In this document: positions 25,933-35,414 of the stretch, one piece after another | Position numbering within the stretch: position 1 is the first letter of the stretch | How the letters are laid out: every line of letters starts with the position of its first letter | NCBI RefSeq assembly: GCF_028595265.1 | Contig: NZ_JAQQXP010000001.1 | Span: 496,001 to 560,000, forward strand | Source: Alteromonas gilva | GTDB taxonomy: Bacteria > Pseudomonadota > Gammaproteobacteria > Enterobacterales > Alteromonadaceae | Reading direction: 5' to 3' | Length of the DNA stretch: 64,000 bases | The notes under the pieces: model-generated | Databases searched by the model: none | Told to the model about the DNA's origin: nothing | The model's input: only the letters and a program-made list of their open reading frames with translations | Translations under genes and position numbers: made by a program

Positions 25933-28152
25933 CTATTCGGGGAGTTTTAACACAATCTGATTATCTCCACCTTGCTCAAGTGTAAAGGTGAGCGTGTGAT
26001 CACTGCCTTCATGGGTGAAACTCACGCTGTATTGCCCGTAAAAGCCACGTTCGCTGAATTGCCCGTTGGCATCGGTCTGGCCGTCAAATTCACTGTGCCA
26101 TTGATTAAATAGCAGGTCTTTCCAAACCAGGGCATTGGGTTTTTCACGCCAGTCTTCATCATACATCGCCGCTTCCGGGAACCAGTGTTGCTGTGCCCAG
26201 AAACCCCAAAGCTGGATCCCCACTGTGGCAGGGTGACTAAAGAAAAGCGTCATAAAATCGCGGGTGTAATCAGCCTGCAACTGTTCGTCGTTTGTTCTGA
26301 TATCAAACTCAGTTGAACGGAATACCGCATCAGGGAACGTCTGATGAAAACGTTCTAAAATAGCGTACACCGAGGGGATGTCCGTTAAGATATCGCTAAA
26401 GTGACTTTGAAAACCAATGCCGTCCAGCGGCGCGCCCTGCTCAAGCAGATACGCAATGGTATCCTGGTAATGCTGTTGATGCGCCACATCCAGACCGGCA
26501 GACGACAGTATGCTGTAGTCATTAATATAGAGCTTATGGTCGGGCAGGTTCTCGCGGGCTTGCTCAAACCAATCAACCATAATTTCATCGCCAAAGGCAT
26601 CCATGAGGTAATGATTATCAAAAGGCTCGTTAAGGACATCCCACTCAGACAGCAAATCAGCGGTTGCCAGGGTAATATCGTCAATGTGATTCTCAACCTC
26701 AACCAGTGCCTGGGGATCGGCTTCGTCGGTGTTGTCTGGTAAGTATTGCTGCATCATGTTGGGCAAATTACGTTTAGACGGCCATACCAGTACATGTCCC
26801 CGGGCATAAATGTCATGGTCCTTCAACCATTGTAAGCCGGCCAGGGTGGTTTGTTGCGAGAAAGCCTCTCCCCACTCACCAATCCAGGGCGCCCATTTTA
26901 AATCGTTTTCAGGACCGGCCTGATTAAACAGTTCTAGTACTTTTTGCTGGTACGTCAGGCTATCTTCATCGGTGCCAATCAGTCGGCTGGAAACAATAGC
27001 AGAACCAAAGTGATAAGCATGTTTGGTCAGGGTAACGTTAATGTCCGTGGCTGGGATGTTATTGCCATTGGCATCTTGCAGCGTTAGCGTAAAGTCGCCT
27101 TTGCGATGGGTTTCAATACGTTGCTGGGCTTCTGCTCGCCAGGCAGCATCAGGGGCCCGACCCGCATAGGTAGGGGAAGTGACCGGCAAATCTTCCAGCG
27201 ACTTATTAGTTTGATAGTTATACAGCTCAATACCACCAATTTGATATGACTGTGGGCGGTCTCCCGCACCCAGGCCAAATTTAATGGCCAGTTCACCGAC
27301 ATCAAAGTCCTGGGTGATTTCAGCAGGAATAAAATACTCCACCCATTCACTGGCACTATCAACACGGCGGTTTACAAACTGGACGAAATCAGGAGAAGGG
27401 CCTTCCAGTACGGCAGTGGTAAAACCGGTGCCTGTTTCATACTGGCTGGAAAGTGAACGGAAGTAAAAGTGCAATAATACGACATCGCCATTTTGCACAC
27501 CCGCGTTGGTGAAAACTTGCGCTTGTCCGTTCCAGCTGGTGCCGCTTGGGTTGGTAATATCAAGTTCTAACGCTTTACTGAACTGCTCATGGTCAACATC
27601 TACCACCGTCATGGTGCCAACAGGTTCACTGCCGCTGCCCGCCCAAAAAGCGGCTGAGCTTTCTGCATCATCCGGAATGATCAGTATGCCGCCTTCGGGG
27701 ACTTGCATATTTTGTGGTGGCTCTGTCGGTGGTGGTGGAGTAGGCGTGATATCTATGACTGTAATATCTACGACATCTGTACCGGTATCGCCATCGTCAT
27801 CGGTAACGGTTAGTTGAAACGTCAGCACTTCATCTGCTGACACATCCGGCGCATTAAAGCTGGCTGACTGCGTGTCGGCATCGTTCAGGGTGACTGTTGT
27901 ACCTGCGGTTTGTGACCAGGCGTAACTGCTAATGCTGCCGTCACTGTCTGTACCTGAGCCTGATAGCGTCACCAGGGTGAGTTCATCAACGCTCTGATCT
28001 GCACCCGCATCGGCAACCGGAGCGGTATTTGCCGGTGGCGGGTTATTGGCTGGTGGCGGCGTTGGAGAACTTTCGCCTCCGCCTCCACCACCACAGGCGC
28101 TCAATAGCGCAATCAAAGAAACTATTGTCAGCCGTCTACCGGACCTATACAT
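25933..28152 (-). CDS. GH10 endo-1,4-beta-xylanase, lipoprotein with PKD-like and carbohydrate-binding modules
   Basis: The protein has 739 residues from the ATG at 28152; an upstream in-frame ATG does not start the signal peptide. A lipoprotein signal (LIALLSAC) is followed by a poly-Gly and Pro linker. Domains in order: a PKD/K319L-like beta module (about residues 42-137), a jelly-roll carbohydrate-binding-like region (about 165-310), and the GH10 barrel. Catalytic residues are visible: acid/base glutamate in WDVLNEPFDN and nucleophile in RSTEFDI. A short beta domain closes the protein. It should cut xylan at the cell surface. The PKD module is almost the same as in the S41 peptidase at 40963. 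Confidence 0.92.
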   Translation of the reverse strand: MYRSGRRLTIVSLIALLSACGGGGGGESSPTPPPANNPPPANTAPVADAGADQSVDELTLVTLSGSGTDSDGSISSYAWSQTAGTTVTLNDADTQSASFNAPDVSADEVLTFQLTVTDDDGDTGTDVVDITVIDITPTPPPPTEPPQNMQVPEGGILIIPDDAESSAAFWAGSGSEPVGTMTVVDVDHEQFSKALELDITNPSGTSWNGQAQVFTNAGVQNGDVVLLHFYFRSLSSQYETGTGFTTAVLEGPSPDFVQFVNRRVDSASEWVEYFIPAEITQDFDVGELAIKFGLGAGDRPQSYQIGGIELYNYQTNKSLEDLPVTSPTYAGRAPDAAWRAEAQQRIETHRKGDFTLTLQDANGNNIPATDINVTLTKHAYHFGSAIVSSRLIGTDEDSLTYQQKVLELFNQAGPENDLKWAPWIGEWGEAFSQQTTLAGLQWLKDHDIYARGHVLVWPSKRNLPNMMQQYLPDNTDEADPQALVEVENHIDDITLATADLLSEWDVLNEPFDNHYLMDAFGDEIMVDWFEQARENLPDHKLYINDYSILSSAGLDVAHQQHYQDTIAYLLEQGAPLDGIGFQSHFSDILTDIPSVYAILERFHQTFPDAVFRSTEFDIRTNDEQLQADYTRDFMTLFFSHPATVGIQLWGFWAQQHWFPEAAMYDEDWREKPNALVWKDLLFNQWHSEFDGQTDANGQFSERGFYGQYSVSFTHEGSDHTLTFTLEQGGDNQIVLKLPE

Positions 28153-28383
28153 CGTTACCGCCTTGTTAACAAACTGTAAAAATATTAATCTGTCATTGCC
28201 AGGTGTTGGATGCAATACTCAAAAATGAAAATGGCGTTATGTTTATAACTATTTGATATGTGAATTGAACCAAAGCGTTGTCAGCGAATTTAGCCCGCTT
28301 TAAGTGTACTGATGTCGACACGTGATTTACCTGGGTGCATTAATCAGATTTTAACCGGTAAGCGTATTATCGGCGCTAGTACG

Positions 28384-29100
28384 CTAAATAAACCAGGTAA
28401 GTTCGTGAAGGTTTGCAAGCTGCACAGTGGGTAACACGCTGACCGGTTCGCGCTGTAAATTCATAGGGCGGTTTGCGGCATACCAGGCGCTTTGCAAACC
28501 CGCACGGTGGGCGCCGAGTATGTCTTTTTCGAGGTTATCACCCACATGAAGCACATTCTCAGGCGGCAGCTTTAGCATTGCCACTGCCTCATCAAACATA
28601 TGACGGTGGGGTTTGCTTGGACGGCCGACGCTGGCATGCAAGCTAGCCGTAAAGTATTCGCTTAAACCGGTTTTAACCGTGTCCACATTGCCGTTGGTAA
28701 TGGCGATTAAAGGCATTTTTTCGGCCAGCGTTGCCAGCACCTGCTTTATACCGTTGTCGACACTGAAATTACTGCGGGCATCGTAAAACGCATCAAATAA
28801 TGATTGCGCAGCGGCTTTACGTTGCTCGTCGGCGAGCTTTTCGACCGCCAGTGCGGCATAAAGACTCTCGTAACGCAAACGCCCCATATCAGAGGCAAGT
28901 CCGGGATTAGCTTTTATCAGATCCCGTTTAATGGTCGTCCACTGTGTTGCCGGTAAGGCGGCGGTAGCCGGGTACAGTCTGGCGATGTCGTCATTCAAGC
29001 TCGCCGTTGCGCTGGCAATGACGGGGCCGTTATCGTAAAGGGTATCGTCGAGATCGAAGGTCATGGCTTTTACCGGCTGTACCGGGCGGTAACACTGCAT
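28384..29100 (-). CDS. yigB: HAD-family phosphatase YigB-like
   Basis: A HAD hydrolase of 238 residues with motif I (MTFDLDDTLYDN), a helical cap, motif II (IAITNGN), the motif III lysine (VGRPSKPHRHMFDEA) and motif IV (VLHVGDNLEKDILGA). In E. coli YigB dephosphorylates 5-amino-6-(5-phosphoribitylamino)uracil in riboflavin synthesis. The position just downstream of xerC matches E. coli, which supports the assignment. uvrD, normally the next gene, is displaced by the accessory block. Confidence 0.88.
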   Translation of the reverse strand: MQCYRPVQPVKAMTFDLDDTLYDNGPVIASATASLNDDIARLYPATAALPATQWTTIKRDLIKANPGLASDMGRLRYESLYAALAVEKLADEQRKAAAQSLFDAFYDARSNFSVDNGIKQVLATLAEKMPLIAITNGNVDTVKTGLSEYFTASLHASVGRPSKPHRHMFDEAVAMLKLPPENVLHVGDNLEKDILGAHRAGLQSAWYAANRPMNLQREPVSVLPTVQLANLHELTWFI

Positions 29101-29128
29101 TGCAAAGATTCCTGATGATTAACGTGGT

Positions 29129-30049
29129 CTACTTCTTACGGGCGCGGGGGTGAGCGGTATCATATACCTTAGCTAAATGTTGAAAATCCAGATGAGTGTA
29201 GACCTGAGTGGTCGATAAATTTGCATGCCCAAGTAGTTCCTGAACGGCGCGTAAATCGCTGCTTGATTCAAGTACATGGGTGGCAAAGGAGTGGCGCAGC
29301 TTGTGCGGATTTACCCGCTGACCCAGGCTTTGACGCAGTGCCATTGCGTCGAGGCGGTTGGCAACCTGGCGGTTAGAAATGCGCCTTTTACGTTTACTGA
29401 TAAATAACGCCGGCTCAGTAGTGGCTCCCCAATTGCTACGCACGGTCAGCCAGCGCTGCAGTGCCGCGTGTGCCTTGCGACCAATGGGCAGCATGCGCTG
29501 TTTATTGCCTTTACCGGTTACCCGTATTTGGCGATCGTTGGTAATGTTAAAAACGTCGAGGCTGGTTAACTCATTTAACCGCAAACCACAGCCGTACATG
29601 AGTTCAAACATGGCCTGATCACGTATCACAATTTCTTCGTCGTCGGTCTCATCAAGCAGGGCTGACATGGCTTCCACTGACATTTGTTTGGGCAGGGGTT
29701 TATCGGCCTTAGGGGCCTGAACGCCTTCAACCGGATCGCTACTGAGCACATTGTTGGTGATTAAATACTGGCAGAACGTGCGCAGTGCTGACAGTCGCAA
29801 TGCAATGCTGCGTGCCTTCATGTGCTGTTTACGGGCGATTGCCATAGCGCGCTTAACGCTGGATTGGGTAAGCTCGTCCCAGCGATTCAGTTCAAGGTTG
29901 AGTGCAATCTGCGTGAGTTGGCGCTGATAATTCTTAATGGTATGGTCTGACAGGCCCCGTTCATAACGAAGGTGATCAGAAAACTTATTCAGCCAGCGCT
30001 CGCACTGCGGTGCCAGTGGTGGCAATTCAGCTGCGGCGGTGGCGCTCAT
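29129..30049 (-). CDS. xerC: Site-specific tyrosine recombinase XerC
   Basis: A recombinase of 306 residues that with XerD resolves chromosome dimers at dif. An N-terminal SAM-like DNA-binding domain (LNKFSDHLRYERGLSDHTI) is followed by the catalytic domain, with arginine in GCGLRLNEL, HKLRHSFATH, LGHANLSTTQ and the nucleophilic tyrosine in VYTHLD. The start codon overlaps the end of the DUF484 gene by one base. The neighbourhood dapF-DUF484-xerC-yigB is the standard one. Confidence 0.95.
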   Translation of the reverse strand: MSATAAAELPPLAPQCERWLNKFSDHLRYERGLSDHTIKNYQRQLTQIALNLELNRWDELTQSSVKRAMAIARKQHMKARSIALRLSALRTFCQYLITNNVLSSDPVEGVQAPKADKPLPKQMSVEAMSALLDETDDEEIVIRDQAMFELMYGCGLRLNELTSLDVFNITNDRQIRVTGKGNKQRMLPIGRKAHAALQRWLTVRSNWGATTEPALFISKRKRRISNRQVANRLDAMALRQSLGQRVNPHKLRHSFATHVLESSSDLRAVQELLGHANLSTTQVYTHLDFQHLAKVYDTAHPRARKK

Positions 30050-30747
30050 CAGTAGCGCAGTTTCTCTGGCAGCACCACATTTAACACTTCGCGCAGCTGA
30101 TTGAGCAGCAAGGTGTCCATGTCGGGTGTAAAGTGATCGGCGCTGTGGCTACCTACCGCAAGTATACCTAAATCGTTATTGTCGCCAAGCAATATAAGGG
30201 CGGTTGATTCAGCCGTTTGATCGCCAAACATCAGCTGTTTTTCGTGTTGACTTAAGCGGCCAAAAAAGTAGGGCGTTTGTTTAAAGCGCTTTTCCATGAA
30301 CAAGCGTTTTTGTAGCTCGGGCAACGCATTGGCGCCTTTAAACATTTTTAATTCCACCGAGGCCAGGCTGAGCTCTTCCTGCAGGGTTTCCTGCAGTAGT
30401 AACAGTATGTCACTGATATCCTTACATTTGAGCAGGCGGAGATTGAGTTCGGCATAGGCGCGGTAGATTTTTTCGTTTTGCTTGGCAATGCTGATAAGCT
30501 GGCTGAGTTTGTAGTTTAGCAGGCGTACTTTTTTACGCATTTGTTCACTTTGTAGCTCAACCAGTGACACGCTGCCTTTTTGCGCGTGAGGAATTTGCAG
30601 GCTTTGCAGTATACTCGGGTGTTGAATGAAAAAATCAGGGTTTTCTACTAAAAACTGACCAACTTGCTCAGCGGTGACATCACCCACCTCGGGAAAGTCG
30701 GTACTAAACTGCAGTGAGGTGTTGCCGTGACCTGATACATCATTCAT
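30049..30747 (-). CDS. DUF484 family protein (YigA-like)
   Basis: A protein of 232 residues. An N-terminal segment with VGQFLVENPDFFIQHPSILQ leads into a coiled coil (about 65-110) and a GAF-like C-terminal domain. DUF484 genes almost always lie between dapF and xerC, as here; E. coli yigA is at the same place. Overlaps at both ends (four bases with dapF, one with xerC) show tight coupling. A regulatory role is often suggested but no activity is established. Confidence 0.9.
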   Translation of the reverse strand: MNDVSGHGNTSLQFSTDFPEVGDVTAEQVGQFLVENPDFFIQHPSILQSLQIPHAQKGSVSLVELQSEQMRKKVRLLNYKLSQLISIAKQNEKIYRAYAELNLRLLKCKDISDILLLLQETLQEELSLASVELKMFKGANALPELQKRLFMEKRFKQTPYFFGRLSQHEKQLMFGDQTAESTALILLGDNNDLGILAVGSHSADHFTPDMDTLLLNQLREVLNVVLPEKLRY

Positions 30748-31574
30748 ATATTTATGGTTCCATCGTATACATGCTCTGCCGATCCGGTCATTTTTAGAGG
30801 GCTACCCTGCCCCTGCCAGCGGATCCGTAATCGACCGCCGGGCAAATCTACCCGAACGTCCTTACCTAATTTACCTTGTATTTGGCCTATTGCAACCGCT
30901 GCGCACGCGCCGCTGCCACACGCCAGTGTTTCACCTGCGCCACGTTCAAAGACCCGCAGGCGAATATGGTCGCTGGCGAGGATTTGCATAAAACCGACAT
31001 TCACCCCTTCAGGAAAGCGTTCATGGCTCTCCAGCAGCGGGCCTGTGGTGGCAACGTCGGCAGTGTCCACGTCGTCGACTTCCAGTACGCAGTGAGGATT
31101 ACCCATCGACACCGCGCCACAAAAAAACGTGTTGTCATCGGCGCGTATTAAATAGGTTTTTTCTTCTTTATTGGCACGCAGGGGGATCTCTGCCGGCGTA
31201 AAGTTGGGTACGCCCATGTTGACCGTCACCAGGCCATCTTTTTCAAGATACAGAATCATTTTACCGGCTTTGGTGCTGACTAAAATTTTATGGCGGTTAA
31301 TTAACCCTTTTAGCTTGACGAAACGGGCAAAACACCGGGCACCATTGCCACACTGAGCCACTTCTGAGCCGTCGGCATTAAAAATGCGATAATGAAAATC
31401 CTGATCAGGATCGTAAGGCGGTTCGACCATTAACAGCTGATCGAACCCGATACCAAAGTTACGGTCGGCAAGCTTTTGTATTTTCTCTGGCGAGAAAAAG
31501 ACATTCTGGGTCACGTTATCAACAACCATAAAGTCATTGCCAAGACCCTGCATTTTAGAAAAGTTTACCTGCAT
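30744..31574 (-). CDS. dapF: Diaminopimelate epimerase
   Basis: A PLP-independent racemase of 276 residues that converts LL- to meso-diaminopimelate for lysine and peptidoglycan. Both active-site cysteines are visible, in FNADGSEVAQCGNGARC and GAGETLACGSGACA. The N-terminus MQVNFSKMQGLGNDF is typical. It lies 35 bases after lysA, which uses its product, and overlaps the DUF484 gene by four bases. Confidence 0.96.
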   Translation of the reverse strand: MQVNFSKMQGLGNDFMVVDNVTQNVFFSPEKIQKLADRNFGIGFDQLLMVEPPYDPDQDFHYRIFNADGSEVAQCGNGARCFARFVKLKGLINRHKILVSTKAGKMILYLEKDGLVTVNMGVPNFTPAEIPLRANKEEKTYLIRADDNTFFCGAVSMGNPHCVLEVDDVDTADVATTGPLLESHERFPEGVNVGFMQILASDHIRLRVFERGAGETLACGSGACAAVAIGQIQGKLGKDVRVDLPGGRLRIRWQGQGSPLKMTGSAEHVYDGTINI

Positions 31575-31609
31575 TGATGCGCAACAATATTTATTAGAAT
31601 GCCCCTAGT

Positions 31610-32860
31610 TTACGTAAGTTTATGCTCTCCTTTCCAGAGATCTTTTAGAATTTCTCGTTCTCGCACTACGTGCACGGTATTTTTGTCGACCATAATTTCT
31701 GCCGGGCGGCAGCGGGTGTTGTAGTTAGATGCCATCACAAAGCCATAAGCACCGGCGCTTCGCACTGCCAGGAGGTCGCCGCTGGCGATCGCTAATTCGC
31801 GGTCTTTACCAATAAAATCACCGGTTTCGCAAATTGGTCCTACCACGTCATAAGTGTGGGTTTCGCGGTCAGGGTGCTCGGTTACCGGAATAATGGCCTG
31901 CCAGGCTGAGTACAAAGAGGGGCGGATCAAGTCGTTCATGGCGGCATCGACAATGGCAAAGTTCTTTTCTTCGCCGGATTTTACAAACTCAACTTTGGTT
32001 AACATGATACCGGCGTTGGCCGCGATTGCCCGGCCCGGCTCCATTATTAACGTCAGATGCTCGCGACCTTTCATTTTGGCGGCGATAGCCTGGGCATATT
32101 CACGGGGGTGAGGTGGCGTTTCGTCTTTATAGGTAACGCCAAGACCGCCGCCCACGTCAAGATGACTAATTTCAATGCCTTTACCGGCCAGCTCATCTAC
32201 CAGGGCTAACAGGCGATCAAGCGCATCAACAAATGGCCCGGTGTCGGTAAGTTGTGAGCCAATATGACAATCCATGCCAATGACGTTCAGATTGGGCAGG
32301 CTATGCGCCAGGGTATACACCTCAATAGCACGCTCACGGGCAATACCAAATTTGTTGGCTTTTAAGCCGGTGGAAATATACGGATGGGTTTTGGCATCAA
32401 CATCCGGGTTAATGCGCAGCGAGATGGGCGCAACTTTACCTAACCTGCCAGCAACGTCGTTAATACGTTCCAGTTCGGGCTCAGACTCAACATTAAAGCA
32501 ATGAATATTCTGATTTAGCGCAAACTCGATTTCTTCAGGCGTTTTACCCACGCCGGAGAAAACCACTTTACTCATATCGCCGCCGGCTTCGATAACTCTG
32601 GCCAGTTCACCGCCAGAGACAATATCGAAACCAGAGCCTAATTTAGCCAGAACGCTTAACACGCCGATATTCGAATTGGCTTTTACGGCGTAACAAATAA
32701 GGTGTGGGTGGTCAGCTAAGGCATCGTTAAAGGCGTGCCAATGGCGCTCTAATGTAGCGCGTGAATACACGTAAAGTGGCGTACCATATTGGTTGGCAAG
32801 GTCGTTTACATTTACATCTTCAGCATGCAGCGTATGGTGTTTGTAACTGAAGTAATCCAC
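31610..32860 (-). CDS. lysA: Diaminopimelate decarboxylase
   Basis: A fold-type III PLP enzyme of 416 residues that decarboxylates meso-diaminopimelate to lysine. The PLP lysine is in CYAVKANSN, the phosphate-binding glycines are in HLDVGGGLGV, and the substrate motif is CETGDF. The start is GTG at 32860, which shares its first base with the TAG of the lptM-like gene (TAGTG). This places the last lysine step in one operon with dapF. Confidence 0.95.
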   Translation of the reverse strand: MDYFSYKHHTLHAEDVNVNDLANQYGTPLYVYSRATLERHWHAFNDALADHPHLICYAVKANSNIGVLSVLAKLGSGFDIVSGGELARVIEAGGDMSKVVFSGVGKTPEEIEFALNQNIHCFNVESEPELERINDVAGRLGKVAPISLRINPDVDAKTHPYISTGLKANKFGIARERAIEVYTLAHSLPNLNVIGMDCHIGSQLTDTGPFVDALDRLLALVDELAGKGIEISHLDVGGGLGVTYKDETPPHPREYAQAIAAKMKGREHLTLIMEPGRAIAANAGIMLTKVEFVKSGEEKNFAIVDAAMNDLIRPSLYSAWQAIIPVTEHPDRETHTYDVVGPICETGDFIGKDRELAIASGDLLAVRSAGAYGFVMASNYNTRCRPAEIMVDKNTVHVVREREILKDLWKGEHKLT

Positions 32861-33012
32861 TAGCGAGAATCTCCGGATGGTTCGGAAGACGGGTTTTCGT
32901 CTGGCTTGCTATCGCTTGCTGGTGGTGTCTCCGGCAGGTATAACGCTCCCCGGTAGCCACAGGCTGACACACTTGATAATAACAACAGCACTATTGCAAT
33001 ACGCTTAGCCAC
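32860..33012 (-). CDS. lptM: LptM (YifL)-like small lipoprotein
   Basis: A gene of 50 codons. It starts GTG at 33012 (strong GGGAGAGGG purine tract upstream) and ends TAG. The peptide begins MAKRIAIVLLLLSSVSACGY, with lipobox VSAC, followed by RGALYLPETPP, matching the C-G-x-K/R-G-x-L-Y-x-P core of E. coli LptM/YifL. The rest is acidic and disordered. LptM helps assemble the LptDE lipopolysaccharide translocon at the outer membrane. Its place upstream of lysA/dapF is conserved. It is easily missed because of its size and GTG start. Confidence 0.9.
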   Translation of the reverse strand: MAKRIAIVLLLLSSVSACGYRGALYLPETPPASDSKPDENPSSEPSGDSR

Positions 33013-33059
33013 ACACCCTCTCCCAATACAAAAAGTGCCGATATCATCGCAGAGCGAAA

Positions 33060-34127
33060 TTAAAATGCAAGTGACATCAATCGTTCGCGGGTTTTTGGGC
33101 CAAATTTAACCTGTTTCCATAATGCATCGCACAGTGGTTGGGTGTCAGACCAATTGCCGGCGATTATCCAGTCAAGCATTGGCGTAGGGTCGTCGGGAAA
33201 TTCCAGCCCCTCACTGGCAGGCTCACTCAGCCAGTCTTCTACGGTATCGGTGTCGAGTTGATAGAGCGGCAGGCATAACCCCAGCGTCATCAGGGTTTTT
33301 AAGTTCGATATTTGTTCAAATTGGCCGCGTAGCGGTTTAACCAGTAGCTTTTTCTTTAACTGTAAGGATTCGCTGGCCAGCTCAAAGCCGCCGTTGCTGA
33401 TTACGCCAGAGCAGTGCTGAAGTGCACTGCGAAAGCCGGGCTTTGACGGTCGAAACCAACTGATATGGCCCTGTTTATGCTCGGTGGTCACCCTGGGGTG
33501 AAAACAGACAAATTTTTGTTCGGTTAACGGCTCGAGCATCTCCCTGACTTCGTCGATGTCTTCAAAGGGTAAATAGACCAAAACATGGCTGTTGGTTGGC
33601 TCGCTGGCTGGTTTGTCGTTAATAAAAGGCGGCACAATAGGCTGATCAAAGTGAAACCAGTGCACGCCGAGCTGCACATCGGTGGGGGCAAAGCAGCGCA
33701 TAATCAATTTGTCGCTGAGCTGTTCGTCATGGCGTGGCACATCATAGGTAAAGGCGGCCTGATGACTCACCGAAATAGATGGCAGCCCACGGCGGCGCGC
33801 AGCCCAGGCGGTGACCGGTTCAAAGTCATTGAGCAACAGGTCGTACCCTGAGACATCGAGCTGATGGATATCGCGCAAAAGTTGCAGCGGTTTGGCTTGT
33901 TTTACGGTCTGCCACTGGCTAACCTGCCCTTTATGGGTTTGGAAGGTCAGGCCGTTGAAGGTGCGGTAGTCTCCGAAGCATTCCATATCGAAGTAAGCAT
34001 CGGGGGCGCGCCCGGAAAATACAAAGTCCACCTCGATGTCATTACGCTTGGCCATGGCGGTGGCCATAATACGGGCTCTGGCAATGTGTCCGTTGCCAGT
34101 GCCCTGCACGCCATACAGTATTTTCAT
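33060..34127 (-). CDS. MJ1255/VC2487-family glycosyltransferase-like protein
   Basis: A protein of 355 residues with a GT-B-like layout. The N-terminus MKILYGVQGTGNGHIARA carries the glycine-rich donor/acceptor loop, and the C-terminal half has SGVISNGGFELASESL and KPLRGQFEQ, matching the nucleotide-sugar site of MurG-like enzymes. It matches the uncharacterised MJ1255/VC2487 family. It begins one base after the PAP2 gene stops, so the two form an operon. Together they may act on a lipid-linked sugar, but the product is unknown. Confidence 0.8.
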   Translation of the reverse strand: MKILYGVQGTGNGHIARARIMATAMAKRNDIEVDFVFSGRAPDAYFDMECFGDYRTFNGLTFQTHKGQVSQWQTVKQAKPLQLLRDIHQLDVSGYDLLLNDFEPVTAWAARRRGLPSISVSHQAAFTYDVPRHDEQLSDKLIMRCFAPTDVQLGVHWFHFDQPIVPPFINDKPASEPTNSHVLVYLPFEDIDEVREMLEPLTEQKFVCFHPRVTTEHKQGHISWFRPSKPGFRSALQHCSGVISNGGFELASESLQLKKKLLVKPLRGQFEQISNLKTLMTLGLCLPLYQLDTDTVEDWLSEPASEGLEFPDDPTPMLDWIIAGNWSDTQPLCDALWKQVKFGPKTRERLMSLAF

Positions 34128-34128
34128 A

Positions 34129-34647
34129 TTAAACCAGCAGAGTCAGACTTAACTGCGCGATGGTGATGCCAAGCAATACGCCGGCTATCACGTCAGTCGG
34201 GTAGTGCACGCCCAGTAATATCCGTGACAGGCCAATGAGTGTGGCCCAGGTATATGCAACGAATGCAAACGAGGGATAATAAAATGCGATGATGGTCGCC
34301 ATTAACCATGCGGCTGCAGTGTGTCCTGAGGGCAGGCTGAATTTATCAGAGGGCGTGACATGAGCCTGGAAGTTATTAAAAAAGTCACACGGTCGGGTGC
34401 GTTTAAAGGCTTTTTTGAGCACCACATAAATAGGGAGTTCCAGCCCGTAGGCCATGAGCGCAGTATACAAGAATATTTCACCGTGCTCCGGCTCGAATGC
34501 CATAAGCAGTAAACCAATGAAAAAATACAGGTAGCCATCGCCGGTTTTCGACAGCCAGACAATGGCGCGACAATCACGGTGTCTGGTTAAATCATACAGC
34601 CAGTGAAAAATCACAGTATCGTATTTTGTTACGCTTTTGAGGCTCAT
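34129..34647 (-). CDS. PAP2-family phosphatase
   Basis: An integral membrane phosphatase of 172 residues with about five helices. The three catalytic motifs are present: KKAFKRTRPCD (K-x6-RP), SLPSGHTAAAW (PSGH) and SRILLGVHYPTDV (SR-x5-H-x3-D). Family members dephosphorylate undecaprenyl pyrophosphate or phosphatidic acid on the periplasmic side. It is the first gene of a pair with the glycosyltransferase-like gene and is divergent from rraA. Confidence 0.9.
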   Translation of the reverse strand: MSLKSVTKYDTVIFHWLYDLTRHRDCRAIVWLSKTGDGYLYFFIGLLLMAFEPEHGEIFLYTALMAYGLELPIYVVLKKAFKRTRPCDFFNNFQAHVTPSDKFSLPSGHTAAAWLMATIIAFYYPSFAFVAYTWATLIGLSRILLGVHYPTDVIAGVLLGITIAQLSLTLLV

Positions 34648-34869
34648 CGGACGCGACTCCTTTTAATCGACACTGACAGATTAAAAAGCGCGCATGAAAT
34701 CAAGGTTACAGTTTTACGAAAGGTTTGTGACAATTTCAGCTTTCGTTTTTGCTAATACCAGTGATACGTCGATTAATCAGCGATTATCACAACTGATGCT
34801 AGGTGTTATTAGGTGTAGAGTGCTATGCTTATGCGCGATAAGCTTGTTGACCAGTAAGGTACTACCATC

Positions 34870-35355
34870 ATGGACTATAACACTTCTGAGTTATGTGATT
34901 TATTTGCCGATAACGTGGATGTGGTCGAACCCATTTTCACCAGTTATGGGGGCCGTTATTCTTTTGGTGGTGAAGTCACCACTGTGAAGTGTTTTGAGGA
35001 TCGGGAATTAATCGACCGTATACTCACTGAACCCGGTGAGGGCAAGGTGTTGTTGATCGATGGTGGCGGTTCATTGCGCCGCGCACTATTTGACGTGGAA
35101 TCAGCGCAACTGGCAGTAGAGAATAACTGGGAAGGCATAGTGTGTTATGGCTGCGTGCGCGAAGTCGACAGTCTGTCAGATTTCGATCTTGGTATTTTAG
35201 CTGTTAACGCCATACCGGTAAACGCCGACAGTAAAGGGATTGGTGATATCGATGTACCGGTTAACTTTGGCGGTGTGACCTTTTTACCCGAGGATCACCT
35301 GTATGCTGACAGCACCGGCGTTATTTTGTCTGCCGAGCCTTTAGATCTCGATTAA
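34870..35355 (+). CDS. rraA: Regulator of RNase E activity A
   Basis: A protein of 161 residues that binds RNase E and the RhlB helicase and lowers mRNA decay. It starts MDYNTSELCDLFADNV, and family motifs include SYGGRYSFGGEV, LIDGGGSLRRALFD and VCYGCVREVD. The E. coli protein is of the same length. AAGGT precedes the ATG and a good terminator follows. It stands alone. Confidence 0.95.
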   Translation: MDYNTSELCDLFADNVDVVEPIFTSYGGRYSFGGEVTTVKCFEDRELIDRILTEPGEGKVLLIDGGGSLRRALFDVESAQLAVENNWEGIVCYGCVREVDSLSDFDLGILAVNAIPVNADSKGIGDIDVPVNFGGVTFLPEDHLYADSTGVILSAEPLDLD

Positions 35356-35384
35356 TCCGGTCGACAGCGCTCCATCTTCTGAAA

Positions 35385-35414
35385 AGCCAGATTGTGATTA
35401 ATCTGGCTTTTTTT
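35385..35414 (+). terminator. Intrinsic terminator of rraA
   Basis: AGCCAGATT and AATCTGGCT form a perfect nine-base stem with a six-base loop, followed directly by seven T, 30 bases after the rraA stop codon. Confidence 0.9.
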
